64,000 nucleotides of DNA from Nocardioides luteus (GTDB lineage: Bacteria > Actinomycetota > Actinomycetes > Propionibacteriales > Nocardioidaceae). Position numbers and translations under genes: made by a program. Positions 45,369 through 54,456 of the stretch are shown piece by piece. How positions within the stretch are numbered: position 1 is the first letter of the stretch; the number at the start of each line of letters is the position of its first letter. The stretch spans positions 62,001 through 126,000 of the forward strand of contig NZ_JZDQ02000005.1 of NCBI RefSeq assembly GCF_000960475.2, written 5' to 3'. The notes under the pieces were generated by a model, which searched no databases, had not been told where the DNA came from, and saw nothing but the letters and a program-made list of their open reading frames with translations.

Positions 45369-47086
45369 GCGAGCGAGCGCCGTTCGTCCTGGACCTGGGC
45401 TGCTATCTGCGCGTGCAGACGCTTCTTGTCGATCTTGCCGACTGCGGTCTTGGGCATCTCCTCGATCCACTCGAGCCGCTCGGGCCATTTGAACTTGGCC
45501 ACGCCGAGACCATCGAGGTGGTTCTGGATATCGGCCATGGTGAGCGGCTCTCCGTGTCCGACGAGGTAGGCACAAGACCGTTCCCCGAGTCTCTCGTCGG
45601 GCATGGCGACGACGGCGGCGCTGATGATGTCGGGATGACGCAGCAGCAGCACCTCGACCTCTTCGGCGTTGATCTTCTCGCCGCCTCGGTTGATGACGTC
45701 CTTGAGTCGCCCTTCCACGGAGAGGAAGCGACGGTCACCGTAGGTCTGCACGGAGACCAGGTCTCCGGTCCGGTAGAGCCCGGTCGAGGTGAAGGCTCCG
45801 AGATTGTGCTCGGCCGCGTCGAAGTATCCGCGCAGCGTGTAGGGCCCAGCGCAGCAGAGCTCGCCCACGTCGCCGTCGGGGACCTCGACTTCGGACCCCG
45901 GCTCCAGCACTGCGAACGAGTCCGCCGGCGACAGGCCGGAGCCGACAGTGGTGAGGCGAGCCTCGCGGGGCGCGTCGAGCGGGGTGACCGCGAAGAAGCC
46001 CTCGCCCATCCCGAACAGCTGGCCGCTCCAGATGCCGAGGCCCTCGAGGCGCTCGAAGATCGGAAGGGGCACTTTCGCTCCTGAGAGCACCACGGTCCGC
46101 AGTGTCGATGCGAGCGCGTCGAACTCCGTTGATCGGATGGCGTTGTAGTGGCCGTGACCGAGGAGCACGTCGGTGACTCCGGACACAGCGAGCAGCGGGA
46201 GGGCCTCGGAGAGGTCGGGGGTGGCGAGGATGAGTGTGCCGCCGACGCTGTGGGGACCGTGCAACCCGCAAACGATGCCGGCGTTGTGGATCAGCGGGAT
46301 CAGGTGACCGTTACGTGTGTTCTCGTCCCATCCCCAGGCGGCGGCATAGGCGCGAGCGTTGTACCAGTACTCGGCGTGCAGGCGGGGGATGACCTTGGGT
46401 ACGCCGGTGGTGCCGCCCGAGAGCTGGAAGGCCGCGACCTCGTCGGGATCGATGCCCGCCTGGACGGCGTCGACGACCTGGCGGGCGGCAGGGGCGTCCA
46501 GATTCCGGCCGAGATCCTCGATCCGTGTTCCCGGTTGGTCAGGGTCGGCATCGATCGTGAGCAGGTGCCTCAGCCCGGGATGCTCGGCTTGCTGCTCCAC
46601 GGCGAAGGCGACGAGGTCGAAGCCGCGGGTTCCCGCCTCGACCACGTGCGCAACGGCACCGGTGCGCTCGGCGATGGTTCCGATCTCGTGAGCGCGATGC
46701 ACCGCCAGCGTGCAGACCGGGATGAGGCCGGCCTTGAGGACGCCGTACCACGCGACGACCGTCAGCATGCGGTTCGTGACCTGGAACAGAACGCGGTCGC
46801 CGGGGTCGAGGCCGAGCTCGACGAGCCCGGCGGCAACGCGGTCGGCACGCTCGTCGAGCTCGGCATAGGACAGCCGCCCCTCTGAGGTGATCACCGCATC
46901 GCGCTCGGCGTACTTCTCGGCGACGGCGCGAAACTCGGCCGCGATGGGGAGCGTCCCCCAGAGACCTTCCGTGCGGTAGGTCGATACGAGTTCCTGCGGG
47001 AACGGGACGACGCGTCCCGACCAGTCGATGCTGCCCATCCTCTGCCCCTCGGCATCTCGCCGCGACGGCCCTGTGACCGTCGTCAT
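45365..47086 (-). CDS. Aryl-acid AMP/CoA ligase (EntE/salicylyl-AMP ligase-like)
   Basis: A 573-aa ANL-superfamily enzyme: P-loop LSGGTTGVPK, GHLIPLIHNAG, motif GRLKDVINRGGEKINAEEVE and the C-terminal catalytic Lys region PKTAVGKIDKKRL. The N-terminus (VVPFPQELVSTYRTEGLWG) and IPRLHAEYWYN resemble EntE/DhbE-type aryl-adenylating enzymes. It would activate a (hydroxy)benzoate or benzoylacetate. A promoter with -10 TACGGT at 47100-47095 implies transcription begins next to the ATG at 47086, so the mRNA may be leaderless; an internal ATG at 47038 is the alternative. Confidence 0.87.
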   Translation of the reverse strand: MTTVTGPSRRDAEGQRMGSIDWSGRVVPFPQELVSTYRTEGLWGTLPIAAEFRAVAEKYAERDAVITSEGRLSYAELDERADRVAAGLVELGLDPGDRVLFQVTNRMLTVVAWYGVLKAGLIPVCTLAVHRAHEIGTIAERTGAVAHVVEAGTRGFDLVAFAVEQQAEHPGLRHLLTIDADPDQPGTRIEDLGRNLDAPAARQVVDAVQAGIDPDEVAAFQLSGGTTGVPKVIPRLHAEYWYNARAYAAAWGWDENTRNGHLIPLIHNAGIVCGLHGPHSVGGTLILATPDLSEALPLLAVSGVTDVLLGHGHYNAIRSTEFDALASTLRTVVLSGAKVPLPIFERLEGLGIWSGQLFGMGEGFFAVTPLDAPREARLTTVGSGLSPADSFAVLEPGSEVEVPDGDVGELCCAGPYTLRGYFDAAEHNLGAFTSTGLYRTGDLVSVQTYGDRRFLSVEGRLKDVINRGGEKINAEEVEVLLLRHPDIISAAVVAMPDERLGERSCAYLVGHGEPLTMADIQNHLDGLGVAKFKWPERLEWIEEMPKTAVGKIDKKRLHAQIAAQVQDERRSLA

Positions 47087-47094
47087 CAGTCTGC

Positions 47095-47157
47095 ACCGTA
47101 TGCCGGATTCGACAGGAGCGTCAACTTCTTGACGTACGTGTAGAACGAGACTACCGT
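47095..47157. promoter_or_regulatory. Divergent promoters sharing operator CGTCAA-N4-TTGACG
   Basis: The palindrome CGTCAACTTCTTGACG is at 47119-47134. Rightward, TTGACG (47129-47134) lies 17 bp from TACCGT (47152-47157). Leftward, the other arm reads TTGACG (47124-47119) and lies 18 bp from TACGGT (47100-47095). Both -35 boxes are therefore the two operator arms, so one bound repressor would shut both operons. Confidence 0.72.
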
Positions 47158-47190
47158 GGAGACACTTGTCGTCGGCCGAAAGGCATCACC

Positions 47191-48735
47191 GTGGAACTAC
47201 GTTCCGTCGCCGTCCTGGGCGGAGGTCCGGGCGGTCTGTACGTCGCTCGCCTCCTCAAGCTGCGCCATCCCGGATGCGCCGTGGATCTGTACGAGCAGAG
47301 CCCGCCAGACCAGACCTTCGGCTTCGGCGTCGGGCTCGCGACGCGGACCCAGCGCAACCTCGAGGCGGCCGACCCGGCGAGTCTGGCCGCGATCGTCGAG
47401 CGGTCGTTCCAGCACGAGATGGCGATGAAGGTCCGCGGGCAGCGGTCACTGGTACCCGTCGACAACCTCATCGCCATCGGGCGCTCGACCCTGCTGGACG
47501 TCCTGCGTCAGTACGCGGAGGAGGCCGGCGTCCGGTTGCACTACGGCGAGCGAGTCTCGGCGGCCGAGCTCGACGTCGAGCTGGTGATCGCGGCGGACGG
47601 GGTCAGTAGTGCGACCCGGGAAGGGGCCGCCGATGCCTTCGGGGCAACCGTCGATACTCATGAGTCGCTCTACCTGTGGTGCGGGACCGACTTCGCTCTC
47701 CCGAGCGCCGTGTTTGTGCCTGTCGAGACCGAGCACGGCACCTTCGTGGCGCACGGCTACCCCTATGCGCCGGACCGCAGCACGTTCCTCGTCGAGACTG
47801 ACGAGGAGACCTGGCGCCGCGCCGGTTTCGACCTGACGACGGCTCGCACCCCGTTCGACCAGACCGATGAAGAGTCGCTGTCCTACCTCAGTGCCGCATT
47901 CCAGGACGAGCTGCAGAACCATCCCCTGATCGGCAACCGCACCCGCTGGCTTCGGTTCCGCACCGTCAGGTGCGCGCGATGGCATCAGCGCAACGTCGTG
48001 CTGCTGGGGGACGCCGCGCACACGGCGCACTACTCGATCGGCTCCGGGACGAAGCTCGCCATGGAAGACGGGATCGCTCTCGATGCCGCCCTTGCCGCGG
48101 CGCCGGACTTGCCGACGGCACTCGACCGCTACGAGACCGAGCGCCGACCATCAGTGGAACATCTCCAAGACACCGCCCGGCGCAGCATGCGCTGGTGGGA
48201 CACGTTCCCCGACCGGCTCGATCTCCCTGTCGACCAGTTGCTCATCGCCTATATGACACGCGCAGGGAAGGTGAGCGTCGACCGGTTCGCGGTCCTCGCC
48301 GACGACGTCGTACGTCGCGGACTGAGCCATTACGCCGGCTGCGCGGTCACCGAGGTGCCCGACGACGCTCGGACGCCGTGGATCCTGTCCCGCCCCCTTG
48401 TTCGTGACGGCGGGGCATGGTCGTCGCGGTCGGTCTCGGTCGAGGAGCTTGGCGACCATGACGAGGTCGTTGTCGACGTGCGCGACCCGTGGGGCCCGGA
48501 AGGTGACGCGCTGGTGAAGCGGCTGGGCGCCGGTATCAACCACTTCGCTGGCCGCGTTCTCCTTCGTGCTGAGGACGACCTTGGCTCGACGCTCACGATG
48601 TTTGACCTGGGCGAACGGCTGCGCCGGGACACGGGGTCGGTTGTGGCGGCACGGGTCGATGAGCGCTGGACCGAGCACGCCGTCGCCGCGCTGGCCAGCG
48701 GCCGCATCGACCTGGTGGTTCGTGCAACGTCCTGA
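47191..48735 (+). CDS. FAD-dependent monooxygenase, salicylyl-CoA 5-hydroxylase-like
   Basis: A 514-aa flavoprotein hydroxylase. FAD motifs: GGGPGGLYVARLL, AADGVSSATRE (DG motif) and VLLGDAAHTAHYSIGSGTK with AMEDGIAL. The start (LYEQSPPDQTFGFGVGLATRTQRNLEAADP) and the HYSIGSGTKLA element are characteristic of salicylyl-CoA 5-hydroxylase (SdgC) and related aryl-CoA hydroxylases. It would hydroxylate an aryl-CoA with NAD(P)H and O2. The GTG at 47191 lies behind the TTGACG-N17-TACCGT promoter. Together with the ligase and thiolase it suggests an aryl-CoA pathway. Confidence 0.85.
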   Translation: MELRSVAVLGGGPGGLYVARLLKLRHPGCAVDLYEQSPPDQTFGFGVGLATRTQRNLEAADPASLAAIVERSFQHEMAMKVRGQRSLVPVDNLIAIGRSTLLDVLRQYAEEAGVRLHYGERVSAAELDVELVIAADGVSSATREGAADAFGATVDTHESLYLWCGTDFALPSAVFVPVETEHGTFVAHGYPYAPDRSTFLVETDEETWRRAGFDLTTARTPFDQTDEESLSYLSAAFQDELQNHPLIGNRTRWLRFRTVRCARWHQRNVVLLGDAAHTAHYSIGSGTKLAMEDGIALDAALAAAPDLPTALDRYETERRPSVEHLQDTARRSMRWWDTFPDRLDLPVDQLLIAYMTRAGKVSVDRFAVLADDVVRRGLSHYAGCAVTEVPDDARTPWILSRPLVRDGGAWSSRSVSVEELGDHDEVVVDVRDPWGPEGDALVKRLGAGINHFAGRVLLRAEDDLGSTLTMFDLGERLRRDTGSVVAARVDERWTEHAVAALASGRIDLVVRATS

Positions 48736-48749
48736 CGTTCCTGGGACAA

Positions 48750-48792
48750 GCACGAGGGCCCGATCTCCTTCTCGGAGATCGGGCCCTCGTGC
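48750..48792. terminator. Bidirectional terminator, 19-bp perfect stem
   Basis: GCACGAGGGCCCGATCTCC (48750-48768) and its exact complement (48774-48792) flank a TTCTC loop between two convergent genes. A few T residues lie near each side. It should terminate transcription from both directions. Confidence 0.85.
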
Positions 48793-48800
48793 GGTCGTGG

Positions 48801-50051
48801 TCAGAATCGCTGGCGGAGCCAGTCCTCGATACGCGTCGCCGCCAGCGAGGTGCCGGTCGGTGCGCCGGAGCTGATCGGCCCACCGAAGTGGGTGCCTTGC
48901 ACGGCATCGACGGTCATGTCGCTCGCCGCCAGGGCATCGCTCATCGCCGCGATGTCAGCGGGGAAGGATGCCTGGTCTCCGGTGAACTCGAGCAGGAGGG
49001 TCGGGACGGTGACCCCTGGGGCGCAGCGGAGGAAGTCGGCGTTCGTGGTGTTCGCCGACCACGTCGAGAGCCAGGCTTCGGCCGTGCTCAGTCGGCCGAA
49101 GCCGACGAGGCCGTAGTTGGTCAGGTCCGGGCGTCGCCCGAACAGGGAGCCGTACGGCCGCTCGTTCGGGTCGAGGGTGAGGTCGACGTTGCGTAGATCG
49201 GCGTCGGTCCGATGCACCATGATCAGCCTCGGCGCCAAGGCGCGTCGACGCGCGGCGGGGTCGCCACTCTCACGGAACTCCTCGTTCGCGACACGAGACT
49301 GCTCGACGTGTCGACGCGCGACCTCATCGATCCGCTGCAGCCGGTCTTCTTGCGCTTGGCGGTAGCGCTCGACGAACTCGGCGGCGTACGTCGTCGGCTC
49401 CGGGGCCGCTCGGTAACCGTTGCGAGCGTCGAACGGGTCGAGTTGGGGATCGACCGACAGGGGGTCGGCCTCGTCCACGACGGACGGGTCGATGACGCGC
49501 CGGAGCAGGGCGCCCTGCCCGGGATGCGGCGCCAGGAAGACAACGCCGTCCGGCAGCGGCATGTCGGCTCCACGCAGCGCGACCGGACGCCCCGAGGGTG
49601 CCGTGGCCAACCGCTGCGCCGGGTCGATGCCCGCCTGCTGGCAGTAAAAGGCTGCAAGGGTGCCGCCGCCGGAGTGGCCCAGAGACACGACGCCGAGACC
49701 CCGTGACCGAAGGAAGACGTGCCCTGCTGCGAAGTCGAGGATCGCCTGCTCATGGATGAGGGCGAGGTCGTTGTTGGGAGACCTCGAACCCTGGGTCCAC
49801 ACCGCGTAGCCCGAGCGAAGGAGGTACGGCACGAGCGAGTGGTGGGTGACATCCTGGCGCGGGTGCATGATCGTCACGACGGTCTGCGCGCCCGCGGGCA
49901 TCCGCAGCACGCCCGTGACCTTGGCATCATCGGCCGTGACGAGCTCGTGGATCGAGGTCACCACGCCGTTGGGCGCGTCGATCGCATCGACGTAACGGCC
50001 GGCGCCGAGCCGGGTGGCGGTGCCCGCCCGGTCAGACCTGGTGCCGGTCAT
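48801..50051 (-). CDS. Alpha/beta hydrolase, 416 aa
   Basis: The protein begins MTGTRSDRAGTATRLGAGRY. The hydrolase core has TIMHPRQDVTHHSLVPYLLRSGYAVWTQGSRSPNND, nucleophile Ser in LGHSGGGTLAAF, then an inserted helical region (about 200-300; PEPTTYAAEFVERYRQAQEDRL), and a late His in GTHFGGP. ATG at 50051 overlaps the stop of the 82-aa gene (ATGA). It is part of the leftward operon 51763-48801 with a VOC protein and maleate isomerase. It could hydrolyse a ring-fission product or an ester. I know no exact family. Confidence 0.78.
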   Translation of the reverse strand: MTGTRSDRAGTATRLGAGRYVDAIDAPNGVVTSIHELVTADDAKVTGVLRMPAGAQTVVTIMHPRQDVTHHSLVPYLLRSGYAVWTQGSRSPNNDLALIHEQAILDFAAGHVFLRSRGLGVVSLGHSGGGTLAAFYCQQAGIDPAQRLATAPSGRPVALRGADMPLPDGVVFLAPHPGQGALLRRVIDPSVVDEADPLSVDPQLDPFDARNGYRAAPEPTTYAAEFVERYRQAQEDRLQRIDEVARRHVEQSRVANEEFRESGDPAARRRALAPRLIMVHRTDADLRNVDLTLDPNERPYGSLFGRRPDLTNYGLVGFGRLSTAEAWLSTWSANTTNADFLRCAPGVTVPTLLLEFTGDQASFPADIAAMSDALAASDMTVDAVQGTHFGGPISSGAPTGTSLAATRIEDWLRQRF

Positions 50052-50296
50052 CGCCGCTCCAGCCGGAGCGCGTCCTTGTCCCACTGCGCGATGCGGCAAC
50101 CGTCGAGGCCTCCGACGCAGCTGTACCAGACCGCATGACGGGCGCCCGTCGCCCGGCGATCGATGGTGACCGGGTCCTCGGATGCGATGACGAAGTACGG
50201 TCCGAGCTTGTCGACCTCGACGCCGGGCGCGTCCCTGGCCACGGCAGCGATCGGGGTGTTCTCGGGAACGTCGAGCATAAAGAGACGGTGCGTCAT
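50048..50296 (-). CDS. Small hypothetical protein, 82 aa
   Basis: A soluble protein starting MTHRLFMLDVPENTPIAAVA, with EVDKLGPYFVIASEDPVTID, RHAVWYSCVGGLDGCRIAQWDKD. It overlaps the upstream VOC gene and the downstream hydrolase gene by ATGA at each end, so translation is coupled through three genes. The HAVWYS/RIAQWDKDAL pattern suggests a small conserved family I cannot name, perhaps a subunit or chaperone of the dioxygenase-like protein. Confidence 0.72.
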   Translation of the reverse strand: MTHRLFMLDVPENTPIAAVARDAPGVEVDKLGPYFVIASEDPVTIDRRATGARHAVWYSCVGGLDGCRIAQWDKDALRLERR

Positions 50297-50979
50297 CGTG
50301 CTACCGGCCCTTCCGGCCCGGCGACCTGATCGGACCGGGTGTCCTCGACGAGGGCCCTCTGGTGCTCCTGCCAGGTCTCGGCTCGTTCGATGATCAACTC
50401 GGCCTTGCGTACGAGCAGCTCGTCCATGCCGGCGCCAGGGCGCTGGGCGATGTCGACGAGGGCATCGATGGTGAGGTTGGCGTCGAGGTCCTCCTGGGGG
50501 GTGACCGGGCGCAGTGCACGGGTGATCTCGACCATGTAGCCGTTGGGATCGTGGGTGTAGATCGACTCGATCGTCTCGTGCTGGATCTGCATCTCGACGG
50601 GCCACTGGCTCGCGTCGAGGCGGCGGCGGTACTCCAGCAGGTGGTCCTCGCTGTCGACATGGATCGCCAGGTGGCGCGAACGGACGAACCACTCCGGTGT
50701 CTCATCCCCGAACTGGGCGTACACGTCGCCCTTCGACACCTGCGGCGCCGGCAGGCCGAAGTAGTAGAAGAAGGCGATCCGATCGTCGTTGCCGATGTCG
50801 AAGAAGAAGTGGATGAAGTCCGGGTGGTCGTCCGGGCCCCAGCCGGCGGCGCAGATCGAGTGCACGACCGGGAAGCCGAGGGTGTCCCTGTAGAAGCGCA
50901 CCGTGCCGGCCGGGTCGAAGGTGGGGAAGGCGGCGTGGTCGACGCCGCGGACCAGGTGCTGGTCGGAGAGCGGGCTCAT
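50293..50979 (-). CDS. VOC-superfamily protein (extradiol dioxygenase/glyoxalase-like), 228 aa
   Basis: One or two vicinal-oxygen-chelate modules. Putative metal ligands are H15 (GVDHAAFPTFD), the His in SRHLAIHVD and the Glu in NGYMVEITRAL, in the usual H-H-E order. An insertion (HFFFDIGNDDRIAFFYYFGLPAP) and a helical C-terminus (LLVRKAELIIERAETWQEHQRA) are unusual. AAAAGGAA leads the ATG at 50979. In this operon it is the candidate ring-cleaving or isomerising enzyme, but glyoxalase-type chemistry is also possible. Confidence 0.8.
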   Translation of the reverse strand: MSPLSDQHLVRGVDHAAFPTFDPAGTVRFYRDTLGFPVVHSICAAGWGPDDHPDFIHFFFDIGNDDRIAFFYYFGLPAPQVSKGDVYAQFGDETPEWFVRSRHLAIHVDSEDHLLEYRRRLDASQWPVEMQIQHETIESIYTHDPNGYMVEITRALRPVTPQEDLDANLTIDALVDIAQRPGAGMDELLVRKAELIIERAETWQEHQRALVEDTRSDQVAGPEGPVAR

Positions 50980-51007
50980 CGGGTTCCTTTTCTTTGGGTC
51001 GGCTGGT

Positions 51008-51763
51008 TCAGATGGCGGGCTGCAGGCTGTCGGCCCGCAGCAGGGAGCCGGCTCCAGGGATGTCCACCGGGAGCCCGGCGGCACGCAGGATGCTGTAGGC
51101 CCCGGCCGTTGCGGCGGACAGCACCGGCACACCGAGCTCCTGTTCGGCCGCCTCGACCAGCGGGAGCGACGGCATCTGGACGCATGCGGAGATGACGAGT
51201 GCGTCTACACCGGTCAGGTCGAGGTTTCGCGCGGCCTCCATGACCCGGTCGCCCGGGATGCAACCGACGTCGCGGTTGTCCTCGACCTCGAGCGCACGCC
51301 AGTCTGCGACCTCGAAGCCCTCGGCCTCGAGGTAGGCGACGACCTTTTCGGCAAGCGGCCTCATGTAGGGGGTGACCAGTGCGATGCGTCGCGCTGACAG
51401 CGCTTGGAGTCCTTCGATCAGTGACCCCGCGCTCGAGCGGACGCGCGCCTCGGCACCACCCGTCGCGAGCTGCTCGGCCACGAGACCCTCAACTCGCTGG
51501 TGTTCGCCCGGGCCGACGGACATCAGGGCGACCAGGCAGGCATAGAGGATGACGTCAGGCGAAGCGTCACCGAGCTCGAGGATGCAACGCTCGCGCTGCG
51601 CGTTCATCGCGGCGAGTTGCTCGGGGGAGACTTTTGCCATCCGCATGCGGCTGGAGTGGAACGAGAAGCTCGCCTGCGGGTGGCGGTTGAGGATGGCCGG
51701 CATCTCCGTCTCGACGGTCACGTTGGAGCTTGGGACGACCAAGCCGATTCGTACGTGGTTCAT
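51008..51763 (-). CDS. maiA: Maleate cis-trans isomerase (Asp/Glu racemase superfamily)
   Basis: A 251-aa protein. VPSSNVTVETEMP near the N-terminus and the two catalytic cysteines C76 (LYACLVAL) and C194 (ISACVQMP) fall at the same numbers as in Nocardia maleate isomerase, to my recollection. It converts maleate to fumarate without cofactor, feeding the citric-acid cycle. This implies that the pathway yields maleate, as in gentisate/maleylpyruvate or hydroxypyridine routes. It is first gene of the leftward operon, divergent from the aromatic-acid symporter. Confidence 0.85.
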   Translation of the reverse strand: MNHVRIGLVVPSSNVTVETEMPAILNRHPQASFSFHSSRMRMAKVSPEQLAAMNAQRERCILELGDASPDVILYACLVALMSVGPGEHQRVEGLVAEQLATGGAEARVRSSAGSLIEGLQALSARRIALVTPYMRPLAEKVVAYLEAEGFEVADWRALEVEDNRDVGCIPGDRVMEAARNLDLTGVDALVISACVQMPSLPLVEAAEQELGVPVLSAATAGAYSILRAAGLPVDIPGAGSLLRADSLQPAI

Positions 51764-51867
51764 GAGGGTCCTTTCGTCTCATCTCATGATTCAACGCGCG
51801 CGACGAAAAGTCAACGCACCCGTCAATCACTACGACGCGGAGTGCTCGCCTCCCGAATTTACGAATT

Positions 51868-51906
51868 TGTCGAACTATTGACGAATATGTCACACGGATC
51901 TACGGT
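51868..51906 (+). promoter_or_regulatory. Promoter/operator of the aromatic-acid transporter operon
   Basis: TGTCGA-ACTA-TTGACG (51868-51883) is a one-arm-degenerate copy of the CGTCAA-N4-TTGACG operator. TTGACG (51878-51883) is 17 bp from TACGGT (51901-51906), the same arrangement as at 47.1 and 55.3 kb. A further CGTCAA lies at 51821, towards the divergent maleate isomerase operon. Confidence 0.68.
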
Positions 51907-51929
51907 CGGCGTCGACAAAGGAGTTCGAC

Positions 51930-53279
51930 ATGCAGACACCCACGACCACGACCGGAGCCGGGATCCATGTCCGGCGAACCCCACGAGCCGTCCTCGCACT
52001 GAGCTTCGCGGCACTGACTCTCGAGGGCTATGACCTGATCATGTACGGCACCGTGGTGCCGAGCCTCTTGAGCTACCGGGCCTGGGACCTCACCCCGGAA
52101 CAAGCCGGCTTCCTAGGATCGCTCGCCGTCTTCGGCATGCTGTTGGGTGCCCTGGGGTCGGGGGCCCTGACGGACCGGATCGGGCGCCGCTGGACCATGG
52201 TCCTGAGCGTGACTGTCTTCTCAGTGGCGATGGGCCTGTGCGCCGTCGCGACGAGCCCGGGCCAGTTCGGGTTCTTTCGGTTCGTCGTGGGCCTGGGTGC
52301 CGGCGGGCTCATGCCGACCGTGGTCGCGCTCATCGTCGAGTATTCGCCGATGCACCGGCGGAGCCTCAACACGGCCATCGCCTTCGCCGGCGTAGGGATC
52401 GGCGGCGCCGTCGCCGGCCTGCTCGCCATTGCCATCGTCCCCGCTTATGGCTTCCGGGCGATGTTCGCCGTCGGCCTCGCGCCGCTGATCATCGTGCTGC
52501 CGCTCTTGCTCCGATTCCTTCCTGAGTCGGTCGAGTACCTACGTGCACGGGGGCGCGAGGAGGAGATTCGCGAGGTCATCGAGCGCCATGGCCTCGAGAT
52601 CGACCACGAGAGCGTCCACGGACCGCTCGACAGCGACGTCGCAGAGGTCCCGATCGCACGAGGGACACAGCTTCGCACGATCTTCGGCAGGGATCTGCTG
52701 GTGACCACACTGCTCTTCTGGGTGGGGACATTCCTGTGCTTGCTGGTGCTGTTCGGCGCCAATGCATGGCTGCCCGCCTTGATGGTCAAGGCTGGCTACG
52801 GCCTCGGCTCGGCGCTGTCCTTCCTCCTGGTGCTCAACCTCGGCGCAGTCCTCGGAACCTTGGCTGCCTCGCCGTTAGCCGATCGACTCGGCTCGAAGCC
52901 GATCGTCGCCGCGGCGTTCTTGGGTGCGGCAGTGTCACTGTCGCTGCTTGCGCTGCGCCCGCCGACCGCTGTCGTCTATCTCCTCGTAGCCATTGCGGGC
53001 GTCGGCACCACAGGTACCCAGATCCTGATCAACACCTATGTCGGGACCTCCTACCCGACCGCCAGCCGGGCGACGGCCCTGGGTCTGTCCCTCGGTGCCG
53101 GGCGCTTGGGTGGGGTTCTCGGTCCCTCCTACGGTGGCTATCTCCTGGCCACCGGGCTACCGGTCTCCGGCCAGTTCTACGCCTACGCCATACCGGCGCT
53201 CTTCGGCTGCTTGGTCGTACTCGCCATCCCCGGCGCCAAGCGCAACCAGTCGACGACGGAGGCTGGCAACCATGCGTGA
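51930..53279 (+). CDS. MFS aromatic acid:H+ symporter (AAHS/PcaK-like)
   Basis: A 449-aa permease with about twelve spans. AAHS hallmarks: [17 protein letters not shown] (the D of helix 1), [15 protein letters not shown] between helices 2 and 3, [35 protein letters not shown] before the central loop, and [15 protein letters not shown] in the second half. It should import an aromatic acid such as a hydroxybenzoate or a phenylpropanoid-type acid. It overlaps the thiolase gene by 8 bp and is under the TTGACG-type promoter. Confidence 0.9.
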   Translation: MQTPTTTTGAGIHVRRTPRAVLALSFAALTLEGYDLIMYGTVVPSLLSYRAWDLTPEQAGFLGSLAVFGMLLGALGSGALTDRIGRRWTMVLSVTVFSVAMGLCAVATSPGQFGFFRFVVGLGAGGLMPTVVALIVEYSPMHRRSLNTAIAFAGVGIGGAVAGLLAIAIVPAYGFRAMFAVGLAPLIIVLPLLLRFLPESVEYLRARGREEEIREVIERHGLEIDHESVHGPLDSDVAEVPIARGTQLRTIFGRDLLVTTLLFWVGTFLCLLVLFGANAWLPALMVKAGYGLGSALSFLLVLNLGAVLGTLAASPLADRLGSKPIVAAAFLGAAVSLSLLALRPPTAVVYLLVAIAGVGTTGTQILINTYVGTSYPTASRATALGLSLGAGRLGGVLGPSYGGYLLATGLPVSGQFYAYAIPALFGCLVVLAIPGAKRNQSTTEAGNHA

Positions 53280-54408
53280 AGCTGTCGTCGTCAGTACCGC
53301 CCGGACGCCGATCGGGAAGGCGTACCGAGGCGCGTTGAGTGAGGTCTCTGCACCGGAGATGGCGGCGCACGCCATCGCTGGCGCTCTCGGCCGCACGCCG
53401 ATCGAGACTGGCGAAGTGGAGGACGTCGTCTTGGGCTGCGCCATGCAGGAAGGGACGTCCAGCTACAACGTCGCACGGCAGGCCGCTCTTCGGGCGGGGC
53501 TACCCACCAGCGTTCCGGGCATGAGCCTCGATCGTCAGTGCGCGTCAGGCCTGATGGCGATCGCAACCGCAGCCAAGCAGATCGTCGTGGACGGTATGCA
53601 GGTGACGGTCGGCGGCGGGGTCGAGTCGATCTCCTTGGTCCAGAACGACCATCGCAACACCTATCGCGCGCAGGACTCCTGGCTCGTCGAACGAGGGCAC
53701 GACATCTATGTCGGCATGCTGGAGACGGCCGAGACCGTCGCGGAACGCTATGGCGTCACGCGGGACGTCCAGGACCAGTACGCACTGGAATCCCAGCGGC
53801 GTACTGCCCTGGCGCAGGCGAACGGTCTGTTCGCCGACGAGATCGTGCCGTTCCATCTCGAAGCTGACGAGGGCAACCGTCCGTCGACGACGATCGAAGG
53901 CCTTCGCGGGCTGACGCCGGTGCTCCCGCACCGGCCCAATCATCTGGCGACGATCACCGCTGGGAATGCCTCGCAACTGTCGGACGGGGCCGCCGCCGTC
54001 GTCCTCATGGAGGCCCGCGAGGCCGCCCGCCGCGGGATCGACCCTCTAGGGATCTACCGCGGAATGGCGGTGGCAGGGTGCGAGCCCGACGAGATGGGGA
54101 TTGGCCCGATCTTCGCAATCCCGCGACTGTTGCGCCAACACGGCCTGAGCATCGATGACATCGACCTGTGGGAGCTCAACGAGGCCTTCGCCTCCCAGGC
54201 GGTCTACTGTCGAGACCGGCTGGGCATCGACCCCGACAGTTACAACGTCAACGGCGGAGCAATCGCCATCGGGCACCCGTACGGGATGAGCGGCGCGCGG
54301 ATGGTCGGCCATGCCCTCCTTGAAGGGCGCCGCCGCGGAGCGCGGTACGTCGTCGTGAGCATGTGCATCGGCGGCGGCATGGGGGCTGCCGGGCTCTTCG
54401 AGCTGTGA
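53272..54408 (+). CDS. Acetyl-CoA acyltransferase (thiolase)
   Basis: A 378-aa thiolase with complete active site: C90 in [10 protein letters not shown], the NEAF motif ([12 protein letters not shown]), His in [16 protein letters not shown] and the second Cys in [14 protein letters not shown]. It cleaves 3-ketoacyl-CoA with CoA, releasing acetyl-CoA. In this cluster a plausible substrate is an aroyl-acetyl-CoA made by side-chain carboxylation and CoA activation. It is co-transcribed with the symporter. Confidence 0.93.
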   Translation: MREAVVVSTARTPIGKAYRGALSEVSAPEMAAHAIAGALGRTPIETGEVEDVVLGCAMQEGTSSYNVARQAALRAGLPTSVPGMSLDRQCASGLMAIATAAKQIVVDGMQVTVGGGVESISLVQNDHRNTYRAQDSWLVERGHDIYVGMLETAETVAERYGVTRDVQDQYALESQRRTALAQANGLFADEIVPFHLEADEGNRPSTTIEGLRGLTPVLPHRPNHLATITAGNASQLSDGAAAVVLMEAREAARRGIDPLGIYRGMAVAGCEPDEMGIGPIFAIPRLLRQHGLSIDDIDLWELNEAFASQAVYCRDRLGIDPDSYNVNGGAIAIGHPYGMSGARMVGHALLEGRRRGARYVVVSMCIGGGMGAAGLFEL

Positions 54409-54422
54409 GACCGCCATAGTGC

Positions 54423-54449
54423 TTGACATGAGCGTCAAATCGATAACAT
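54423..54449. promoter_or_regulatory. TetR gene promoter with TTGAC half-sites
   Basis: TTGACATGAGCGTCAA (54423-54438) is an inverted TTGAC/GTCAA pair. The CGTCAA at 54433 is followed, after four bases, by a weak second half-site. TAACAT at 54444-54449 could serve as -10. The half-sites match the operators of the neighbouring catabolic promoters, suggesting autoregulation. Confidence 0.5.
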
Positions 54450-54456
54450 CAACGTC

